Part shown: piece by piece, positions 1 to 5,486 of the stretch
Layout: each line of letters begins with the position of its first letter
Position numbering within the stretch: the first letter of the stretch is position 1
Notes under the pieces: model-generated
Database searches by the model: none
Told to the model about the DNA's origin: nothing
The model's input: the letters and a program-made list of their open reading frames with translations, nothing else
Position numbers and translations under genes: made by a program
Origin: Planctomycetes bacterium SM23_32
GTDB taxonomy: Bacteria; Planctomycetota; Brocadiia; SM23-32
Reading direction: 5' to 3'
DNA: 9,801 nucleotides
NCBI GenBank assembly: GCA_001303885.1
Contig: LJUE01000051.1
Span: 1 to 9,801 of the forward strand

Positions 1-1
1 G

Positions 2-652
2 GCCGAGCAGGCATTCCTGGCCGTGCAGGAGGAGGTCCGGGTGGGCCGCAGCGAGCGGTGGCTCGCCGCGCGGCTGGAGTTCGAGATGCGCGCCCGCGGG
101 GCCGAGGCCGCCTCGTTCGAGCCGATCTGTGCGGCGGACGCCCATGCCAGCATGCCCCACGCCGTCTCCGGCGAGGCCGAGATCGGCTCCGACAGCGCCG
201 TGCTCTTCGACTGGGGAGCGCGCCTGGAGGGCTACTGCTCCGACTTGACACGGATGGTGTGCGCCGGTAGAATCGCCCCGCAGTTGGAGGCCTGCGTGGA
301 CGTGGTCCTGGCGGCCCAGGAGGCCGTTCTCGAGCGTCTCAGGCCCGGAGCCCGCTGCGGGGACGCTGACGCAGCAGGGCGGGCCGTAATCGCCCGCAGC
401 GGCTTCGGGGGCCAGTTCGGACACGGCATGGGCCACGGCGTGGGCCTGGCCGTGCACGAGGGGCCGCGCCTCGGGCCGCGGGCCGACACGGTGCTGCTGC
501 CCGGCATGGTGGTGACGGTCGAGCCCGGCGTTTACGTGCGGGGCGAGGCGGGGGTCAGGATCGAGGAGATGGCCCTGATCACCGACCAGGGCCACGAGGT
601 GCTGACCGCGCTGCCCCGCAGGCCCGGCGAGCTGACGGGCCGGCGGACCTGA
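2..652 (+). CDS. M24 family metallopeptidase (Xaa-Pro aminopeptidase-like), 5' end outside window
   Basis: This is the C-terminal catalytic 'pita-bread' domain of an M24 peptidase, which removes an N-terminal residue preceding proline using two metal ions. The frame is open from base 2, giving 216 visible residues. In fragment numbering all five expected metal ligands are present: Asp70 and Asp81 in the DWGARLEGYCSDLTR stretch, His145 in GHGMGHGVGL, Glu174 in VTVEPGVY and Glu188 in VRIEEMALIT. The accessory His of the HExP-type segment (VHEGP) is also there, so the enzyme looks active. Full-length family members have about 350-400 residues, so a creatinase-like N-terminal domain probably lies upstream of the window. 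A GTG at 23 is internal to the domain and not a credible start. The gene ends 35 bases before accB; an M24 peptidase next to accBC is a common bacterial arrangement. Methionine aminopeptidase is less likely, because the VHEGPRLGP and C-terminal pattern fit PepP/PepQ better. Confidence 0.92.
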   Translation, partial: AEQAFLAVQEEVRVGRSERWLAARLEFEMRARGAEAASFEPICAADAHASMPHAVSGEAEIGSDSAVLFDWGARLEGYCSDLTRMVCAGRIAPQLEACVDVVLAAQEAVLERLRPGARCGDADAAGRAVIARSGFGGQFGHGMGHGVGLAVHEGPRLGPRADTVLLPGMVVTVEPGVYVRGEAGVRIEEMALITDQGHEVLTALPRRPGELTGRRT

Positions 653-687
653 ACCGGCGCCGGGGACCCACAGGGGGGAAAGCGCTC

Positions 688-1176
688 ATGGACGCGGTCG
701 AAAGGGTCCGCCAGTTGCTCGACATCATGGCGGACCATGACCTAGCCGAGCTCGAGGTGGAAGAGCCCGACCTGAAGGTCAAGATAAGGAAGAACCTGTC
801 CAACCAGTACCTGGCGCCCGGGCTGAACCTGGCACAGCTTCAGGCCGCCGCCGGGCAGGCCTATCAAACCGCGCTCCAGTTGCCCGCCGAGCAGAACGAG
901 GAGGCAGGCGAACCCTCCAAGGAAGACGACCTCGCCGAGATCACCTCGCCCATGGTGGGCACCTTCTACCGCTCTCCCCGCCCCGGGGCCGACGCCTACG
1001 TCAGCATCGGATCCCAGGTCGAGCCCGACACCGTTATCTGCATCATCGAAGCGATGAAGGTGATGAACGAGATAAAGGCCGAGGCCCACGGCAAGGTGGT
1101 GGAGATACTCGTCCAGGACTCGGAGCCGGTCGAGTTCGGCCAGGTGCTCTTCCTGCTGGAGCCTCCCGGCGACTGA
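688..1176 (+). CDS. accB: Biotin carboxyl carrier protein of acetyl-CoA carboxylase
   Basis: AccB carries biotin, which is carboxylated by AccC and then delivers CO2 to acetyl-CoA on the AccAD carboxyltransferase to form malonyl-CoA in the cytoplasm. The product has 162 residues, the usual AccB length. Residues 1-37 form the acidic/basic N-terminal helical segment, and about 38-80 are a flexible Gln/Ala/Pro-containing linker. Residues 85-160 are the biotinyl domain. The biotin site is EAMKVMNE, with Lys124 as the predicted biotinylated residue. The thumb insertion typical of AccB (YRSPRPGADAYVSIG, from about residue 94) is present, which separates it from generic biotin/lipoyl domains of other carboxylases. 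The start ATG at 688 has a strong purine-rich Shine-Dalgarno (AGGGGGG at 672-678) about nine bases upstream. accC follows after 64 bases, as in most bacteria. Confidence 0.97.
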   Translation: MDAVERVRQLLDIMADHDLAELEVEEPDLKVKIRKNLSNQYLAPGLNLAQLQAAAGQAYQTALQLPAEQNEEAGEPSKEDDLAEITSPMVGTFYRSPRPGADAYVSIGSQVEPDTVICIIEAMKVMNEIKAEAHGKVVEILVQDSEPVEFGQVLFLLEPPGD

Positions 1177-1189
1177 CGCCCCCGGGGCA

Positions 1190-1204
1190 GCCCGCAACGC
1201 GGGC
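1190..1204 (+). other. Perfect GC hairpin in the accB-accC gap
   Basis: GCCCGC (1190-1195), loop AAC, GCGGGC (1199-1204) gives six uninterrupted G-C pairs with a three-base loop, 14 bases after the accB stop. No T-run follows, so it is not a standard intrinsic terminator. It could stabilise the accB 3' end or tune how much transcript reaches accC. In GC-rich DNA a short stem like this can also arise by chance. Confidence 0.4.
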
Positions 1205-1209
1205 AAGAC

Positions 1210-1235
1210 AGGGGCAGGCCCTCTCGATGGCGTAA
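1210..1235 (+). promoter_or_regulatory. Shine-Dalgarno plus two-codon minimal ORF before accC
   Basis: AGGGGCAGG (1210-1218) lies eight bases before an ATG at 1227 that reads ATG GCG TAA and stops. The accC ATG follows five bases after that stop. The accC ATG itself has no well-spaced Shine-Dalgarno. Seen directly: a ribosome site at ideal spacing from the minimal ORF but too far from accC. Inferred: ribosomes could load here, terminate and re-initiate at accC. It may also be coincidence, with accC translated through coupling or a suboptimal site. Confidence 0.3.
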
Positions 1236-1240
1236 GAGGC

Positions 1241-2599
1241 ATGTTCACCAGGGTACTTATAGCCAACCGCGGCGAGGTGGCGCTGCGCGTCCTGCGCGCC
1301 TGCAAGGAGCTCGGCATCGAAACGGTCGCCGTCTACTCGCGCGCCGACGCCGGCTCGAAGTACCTGGACCTGGCCGACGAGGCCGTCTGCATCGGCGCCC
1401 CCCCGCCCTCCGACAGCTACCTGAACATCCCCAACATCATCAGCGCCGCCGAGATCACCAACGTTGACGCCATACATCCGGGCTACGGCTTCCTGGCCGA
1501 GAACGACAACTTCGCCGAGATCTGCGAGGAGTCCAATATCGTCTTCATCGGCCCCCGCTCCGACGTCATGCGTCGGGTCGGCAACAAGACCGAGGCCCGC
1601 CGGATCGCCCAGGACAGCAAGGTGCCCATCATCCCCGGCAGCTCCGGCACGGTCGAGGACGACGAGGAGGCCCTGGCCCTCGCCCACCAGCTCGGCTACC
1701 CCGTCATGATCAAGGCCGCCGCCGGCGGCGGCGGGCGCGGCATGCGCATCGCTCACAATGACATAAGCCTCAAGAACATGCTCGCCCTGGCCCGCAGCGA
1801 GGCCGGCACAGCCTTCAAGGACTCGGCCGTCTACGTGGAAAAGGTGCTCGAACGCGCCCGCCACGTCGAGGTGCAGATCCTGGCCGACCAGCACGGCAAC
1901 ATCATCCACCTGGGCGAACGGGACTGCTCGATCCAGCGCCGCTTCCAGAAGCTCATCGAGGAGACGCCGAGCCCCGGCATAGACGGCGACCTGCGCGAGA
2001 AGATCACGCGCGCCGCCGTGCGCATCGCCCGCGCCGTCGGCTACACGAACGCGGGCACCGTCGAGTTCCTGGTGGACGAGGGCGGGCAGTTCCACTTCAT
2101 CGAGATGAACGCCCGGCTCCAGGTGGAGCACCCCGTCACCGAAGAGGTCACCGGCGTGGACATCGTCAAGGAGCAGCTCCGCGTGGCCGCCGGCGAGGAG
2201 CTGCCCCTTCAGCAGAAGAGGCTCGAGTTCAAGGGGGTGGCCGTCGAGTGCCGCGTGAACGCTGAGAACCCGGCCGACGCGTTCCGCACCTCGCCGGGCA
2301 AGATCGGCGAGTTCGTGCCCCCCGGCGGCCCCGGGGTGCGGCTGGACACCCACTGCCACAGCGGCTACGAGGTCAAGCCGTTCTACGACTCGATGATCGC
2401 CAAGCTCATCGTGCACCAGCCGACCCGCGACGAGGCGCTCGCCTGCCTGCGGCGTGCCCTCAGCGAGTTCGTCGTCGAGGGCATACACACCACCATCCCC
2501 TTCTGCCAGGACCTCATCCGGCACGGAGGCTACGTCACCGGCAACTTCAACATCCATTTCGTGGATGAGTTCCTGGAGTCCAGCCGGCGGCCGGCCTGA
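1241..2599 (+). CDS. accC: Biotin carboxylase subunit of acetyl-CoA carboxylase
   Basis: AccC uses ATP and bicarbonate to carboxylate the biotin on AccB. The product has 452 residues, full length for AccC. It opens with MFTRVLIANRGEVALRVLRA, the canonical N-terminus, which fixes ATG 1241 as the start. The biotin-carboxylase N-terminal domain covers about 1-113, the ATP-grasp domain about 114-315, and the C-terminal domain from about 334. Visible functional residues are Lys116 and Lys158 with the glycine loop AGGGGRGMR (161-169), Glu200, the ERDCSIQRRFQKLIEETPSP stretch (227-246), Glu288 and Asn290 in FIEMNARLQVEHP (the metal/catalytic segment) with Arg292, and Arg338 in ECRVNAENP. No Shine-Dalgarno sits at normal distance from this ATG: AAGAGG ends one base before it. 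Translation may therefore depend on a two-codon ORF just upstream (1227-1235) or on coupling with accB. Confidence 0.97.
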   Translation: MFTRVLIANRGEVALRVLRACKELGIETVAVYSRADAGSKYLDLADEAVCIGAPPPSDSYLNIPNIISAAEITNVDAIHPGYGFLAENDNFAEICEESNIVFIGPRSDVMRRVGNKTEARRIAQDSKVPIIPGSSGTVEDDEEALALAHQLGYPVMIKAAAGGGGRGMRIAHNDISLKNMLALARSEAGTAFKDSAVYVEKVLERARHVEVQILADQHGNIIHLGERDCSIQRRFQKLIEETPSPGIDGDLREKITRAAVRIARAVGYTNAGTVEFLVDEGGQFHFIEMNARLQVEHPVTEEVTGVDIVKEQLRVAAGEELPLQQKRLEFKGVAVECRVNAENPADAFRTSPGKIGEFVPPGGPGVRLDTHCHSGYEVKPFYDSMIAKLIVHQPTRDEALACLRRALSEFVVEGIHTTIPFCQDLIRHGGYVTGNFNIHFVDEFLESSRRPA

Positions 2600-2639
2600 A
2601 CCGGGGCGCCTCGCCGGGGCTCCCGGGCACGCGATAGCC

Positions 2640-3674
2640 ATGGACCGGACACTCCCCCCGCCGCTGCCGCACGAGTTGCCCCCTGACAGGCTCGTGGGCA
2701 TCACCACGACCGTGCCCGTCGAGGTCGTCTTCGCGGCGGGCCTGCTGCCGGTCGACCTGAACAACCTCTTCGTAACGGCCGACCACCCCGAGGCGCTGGC
2801 CGACCGGGCCGAGCGCTCCGGCTTCCCGCGCACCTGCTGCTGCTGGACCAAGGGCATCTACGGGGCTGTGCACCGGTTCGGCATCGCCACCGTGCTCGGC
2901 GTCACGCGCGGCGACTGCTCCAACGCCGAGGCGCTCCTCGAAGTGCTCCGGCACGAGGGGCTCCGCTGCCTCACCTTCGACTACCCCTCCCGCCCCGACC
3001 CCGACGGGATGGCGCGCAGCATCCGGGGGCTGGCGGAGGCGCTCGGCACCGACCTCGATGAAGCCGAACGGTGGTGGGAACGCCTGGCCCCCGCCCGCGC
3101 CGCCGCCGCCCGCATAGACGGCCTCACCTGGCGCGACGGCAAGGTGCACGGCATCGAGAACCACCTGTGGCTGGTGAGCGCCAGCGACTTCTGCGCCGAC
3201 CCCGACCGCTACCGTGCCGGGGCCGCGTCGTTCGTCCGGGAAGCCGAGGCGCGCCCGGCCGCCCCGCCGGACGTGCGCCTCGGTCTCTGCGGCATCCCCC
3301 CCATCGTGCCGGGCCTCTACGACTTCCTGGAGGGGCTGGGCGCGCGCGTCGTCTTCAACGAGACGCAGCGGCAGTTCGCCATGCTCGAGCCGGCCGGCAG
3401 CCTGGCCGAGCAGTACGCGCGCTACACCTACCCGTACGGCGTGTTCGGGCGCATCGAGGACATCGCCGCCGAGTGCGAGCGGCGGCGCCTGGACGGGCTG
3501 ATCCACTACGTGCAGAGCTTCTGCCACCGGCGCATCGAGGACCGCATCCTGCGCGACCGGCTGGGGGTGCCGATCCTGACGCTGGAGGCCGACCGTCCGG
3601 AGCCGCTCTCAGGGCAGCTCAGGACGCGGCTGGAAGCCTTCGTCGAGATGCTCGCCGCCGGCACCGCCGACTGA
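2640..3674 (+). CDS. 2-hydroxyacyl-CoA dehydratase / benzoyl-CoA reductase family (HgdB/BcrB-C-like) protein
   Basis: This 344-residue protein belongs to the iron-sulfur family that includes the subunits of 2-hydroxyglutaryl-CoA dehydratase and benzoyl-CoA reductase. Family landmarks are VPVEVVFAAGLLPVDL (25-40), a Cys-rich FPRTCCCWTKGIYG (62-75, Cys66-68), GDCSN (Cys93), LGLCGIPP (214-221), VVFNETQRQF (237-246) and DGLIHYVQSFCHRR (285-298, Cys295) followed by VPILTLEAD. Cys66-68, Cys93 and Cys295 are the likely [4Fe-4S] ligands. Characterised members work as two related subunits activated by a one-electron ASKHA ATPase. Neither a second subunit nor an activator is in the window. ATG 2640 is chosen because the open frame farther upstream overlaps accC and shows no family similarity. 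No clear Shine-Dalgarno precedes it. The gene starts 40 bases after accC and is probably in the same operon. The substrate is unknown; it could be an uncharacterised single-subunit relative. Confidence 0.85.
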   Translation: MDRTLPPPLPHELPPDRLVGITTTVPVEVVFAAGLLPVDLNNLFVTADHPEALADRAERSGFPRTCCCWTKGIYGAVHRFGIATVLGVTRGDCSNAEALLEVLRHEGLRCLTFDYPSRPDPDGMARSIRGLAEALGTDLDEAERWWERLAPARAAAARIDGLTWRDGKVHGIENHLWLVSASDFCADPDRYRAGAASFVREAEARPAAPPDVRLGLCGIPPIVPGLYDFLEGLGARVVFNETQRQFAMLEPAGSLAEQYARYTYPYGVFGRIEDIAAECERRRLDGLIHYVQSFCHRRIEDRILRDRLGVPILTLEADRPEPLSGQLRTRLEAFVEMLAAGTAD

Positions 3675-3678
3675 GTTC

Positions 3679-3714
3679 ACCGCCGAGAACGCGGAGGCCG
3701 CAAAGGACGGGGAC
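3679..3714 (+). repeat. Degenerate 9-base-periodic intergenic repeat
   Basis: Four consecutive 9-base units follow the stop of the HgdB-like gene: accgccgag, aacgcggag, gccgcaaag, gacggggac. Each keeps a purine-rich GAG/AAG-type end. They resemble the degenerate intergenic arrays of the accgcagag/accacgaag type that I recall from environmental bacterial genomes. The rest of the 173-base convergent gap (3675-3847) holds no gene. It has only weak pairing, such as GCCAC (3764-3768) with GTGGC (3781-3785), without a T-run. Confidence 0.45.
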
Positions 3715-3847
3715 AATCACAGGCAAGGGGCGTAGCTTTGGCTCTTGGCACCGGCGCTCGCAAGCCACCTGCCCGGGCGAGTGGCGTGTAGGGGTCAACG
3801 CAGGCGTGGAACGCGCTGCAGAGGCGTACTTCGGAGCCCGCCTCGGT

Positions 3848-5344
3848 TCACTGCTCCGTGGAGCCTTGCTCTGGCTGCATGACCACTCTGAAGCCTGCGG
3901 CGCGGAAGCGGTCCCACTGTCCGCCCGCGACCACCAGCGTGGGCGGCAGGCTATCCCTGACCCATGCCGGCTCAAACCAGTAGGTAGTCCACAGCCACCC
4001 GTCGTAGGAGCCGCCGAATTCGCAGCACCTCACGACCCGCGGGGCGGACCCCTCCTGTCCCCCGGGCACCTCGGGACCGGCGGGGTTGTCCACGGGCGAG
4101 ACGGCGTAATACCCCTTCGAGTAGGCATCACTGCACCACTGGTCCGGGCGGCTCGCCATGTCAGCGACCCCTTCGGGGGTGTCCGCTGCGGGAAAGGAGC
4201 CAACGTTCGGCGTCCCCGGTGCGGCCCAGCGCCCGCCGAACTCCTGGGCCCAGCCCGGCCGGTGCCCCACGCCTCCTGGAACGGGCTCGTACCAGCCCCA
4301 TGGGTACTTCCGGCCCTCCTGCCCACGCGCCGCGTATTCCCATTCGGCCTCTGTGGGTAGGCGGTACTTCCGGCCGGTCCGCTCTGAGAGCCACTGGCAG
4401 TACGCTCTGGCGCCAAACCAGGTAACCTGATTCACGGCGCAGTACCGCTGGCGTCCCCAAGGAACGTATTCTCCTGTAGCTTCGTCCCGCCTGATGGCGC
4501 TCGCCTCGTCGGCGAGCATGAGATCAGCAGATGCCTTAGCCGCTGGTCCAGCGTCGTGACTGCCCGCGGCGATTTGCTGCCCTATAACGAGTTGACCCTC
4601 CAGGAAACGCCGGTGCTCCAGGTTCCCCTGGTCATTCAAGAACTTGCAGAACTCGTGCGCCGTGACCGGATACTTGCCGATGTAGAAGTCGTCAACCCAA
4701 ACCTGATGCTCAGGCCAGACGCGCCGTACGTTGAAACGGGCCCAACGCGGCACGCCCATGAGGGAACGGCCGTCACGCGGCACGCCCATGAGGAAACTGC
4801 CGCCCTTGATGAGCACCATCTTGCCCAGGTCAGCCGGGGCGGCCTTCCGGCCATAGAGGGGGTCCGGTCCATCGTCCACGGTCAGCGCCCAGGAGACCGA
4901 CGCGACAGGCACTCCGTCGTCCTCGAAGGTGCAGGTGATCCTGTACGCCCCGCCTCGGCGCGGCTTGAAGGAGTACGTGCTCTGGGCCTCCTGGCCATCG
5001 GCCGACACCGGCTGCTGCTTCGTACGCTTGACGGGCCCTTCGACCGTCCACGTGGCCGTCTCCGGCAGCTGCTCTGCCCCGGTCAGTTCGGCCCGGAAGA
5101 GCTGCTCAAAGTGATCCGGTACAACCCACTCCTCGAACGCCGGGAACCCGCGCCGGACGGCGAACCCGGCGGGCCCGGCTTCGCCGCCGTGAGCCGTTGG
5201 AAGGAGAAGCAAGACGCTCCCCGCGCACAAGGTCAGCAGGATAGCCGCCGCGACCGCACCCAAGCCGGATCCGCTACGGGAAGGCCTTGTCCGCTTCGCG
5301 GGCGTCGTGGGCTCGACCGCACGATGCGCCTTCTTCTCCGGCAT
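3848..5344 (-). CDS. Membrane-anchored SUMF1/FGE-sulfatase-domain protein
   Basis: This 498-residue protein has a basic N-terminus, then a hydrophobic segment at about 28-50 (signal anchor or signal peptide). A beta-rich Ig/PKD-like stretch covers about 95-158 (TATWTVEG..., GGAYRITCTFEDD..., SWALTVDDGP), and an FGE-sulfatase domain runs from about 174 to 490. Domain signatures are MVLIKGGSFLMG, WVDDFYIGKYPVTAHEF, VTWFGARAYCQWLSERTG, YRLPTEAEWEYAARG and a final GFRVV. The usual GNVWEWCSD is altered to MASRPDQWCSD (396-406). The GGSY segment lacks the two catalytic cysteines of copper-dependent formylglycine-generating enzymes, so sulfatase activation is unlikely; a binding or other role is more plausible. 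The start ATG at 5344 is supported by GGGGGGAGA just upstream and by the signal-like N-terminus; the longer open frame upstream is low-complexity. Codon use includes more A/T-ending codons than the neighbouring genes. It is convergent with the HgdB-like gene and sits 142 bases after the URO-D-like gene. Confidence 0.88.
   Translation of the reverse strand: MPEKKAHRAVEPTTPAKRTRPSRSGSGLGAVAAAILLTLCAGSVLLLLPTAHGGEAGPAGFAVRRGFPAFEEWVVPDHFEQLFRAELTGAEQLPETATWTVEGPVKRTKQQPVSADGQEAQSTYSFKPRRGGAYRITCTFEDDGVPVASVSWALTVDDGPDPLYGRKAAPADLGKMVLIKGGSFLMGVPRDGRSLMGVPRWARFNVRRVWPEHQVWVDDFYIGKYPVTAHEFCKFLNDQGNLEHRRFLEGQLVIGQQIAAGSHDAGPAAKASADLMLADEASAIRRDEATGEYVPWGRQRYCAVNQVTWFGARAYCQWLSERTGRKYRLPTEAEWEYAARGQEGRKYPWGWYEPVPGGVGHRPGWAQEFGGRWAAPGTPNVGSFPAADTPEGVADMASRPDQWCSDAYSKGYYAVSPVDNPAGPEVPGGQEGSAPRVVRCCEFGGSYDGWLWTTYWFEPAWVRDSLPPTLVVAGGQWDRFRAAGFRVVMQPEQGSTEQ
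4745..4804 (-). repeat. 30-bp in-frame tandem duplication inside the FGE-like gene
   Basis: Bases 4745-4774 and 4775-4804 are two adjacent 30-base copies, 27 of 30 identical, with the first 19 plus-strand bases exact. On the coding strand they encode GGSFLMGVPR (residues 181-190) followed by DGRSLMGVPR (191-200). The duplication doubles the conserved GGxFxMG motif at the start of the FGE-sulfatase domain. All three base differences change an amino acid. Confidence 0.9.
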
Positions 5345-5383
5345 GGTTCTCCCCCCGCTCAGTCGGATATCCGGAGCCCCGTC

Positions 5384-5389
5384 ATTATA
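5384..5389 (-). promoter_or_regulatory. Perfect -10 box upstream of the FGE-like gene
   Basis: On the minus strand these bases read TATAAT, the sigma70 consensus -10, 39 bases before the ATG at 5344. This is a striking hexamer in GC-rich DNA. No good -35 hexamer is seen 16-18 bases upstream (5406-5413 is GC-only), so the promoter may depend on an activator or another sigma factor, or be weak. It suggests the FGE-like gene can be transcribed independently of the URO-D-like gene. Confidence 0.5.
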
Positions 5390-5411
5390 CCGCAGGAGGC
5401 CCTTCGCCGGG

Positions 5412-5476
5412 CCGTGCTTCGCCGTCCTCGTGCCCCTGCTGGACGGACGGCGCGCAAGCTCCGTGCTCTTCGTGGT
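5412..5476 (-). repeat. Degenerate 9-base-periodic sequence between the URO-D-like and FGE-like genes
   Basis: On the minus strand 5476-5459 reads accacgaag agcacggag, two clean 9-base units of the (accacgaag)n type. A looser stretch follows at 5434-5412 (ggcacgagg, acggcgaag, then decay). It sits directly downstream of the URO-D-like stop codon. The sequence type is the same as at 3679-3714, also just behind a gene. The periodicity is weak outside 5459-5476. Confidence 0.35.
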
Positions 5477-5486
5477 TCCCCTCGCC

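Noticed and set aside
2454..2639. Upstream extension of the HgdB-like gene
   Set aside because: It overlaps the accC 3' end in another frame and encodes Ser/Pro-rich sequence unlike the family N-terminus.
1043..2857. A 604-codon open frame antisense to accC
   Set aside because: It is the high-GC mirror of the accC reading frame: low-complexity Val/Gly/Asp/Leu-rich product, no domain pattern, and accC on the other strand is unambiguous.
3755..3785. Terminator in the convergent gap after the HgdB-like gene
   Set aside because: CGCTCGC/GCGAGTG and GCCAC/GTGGC pairings compete, are short, and lack a T-run.
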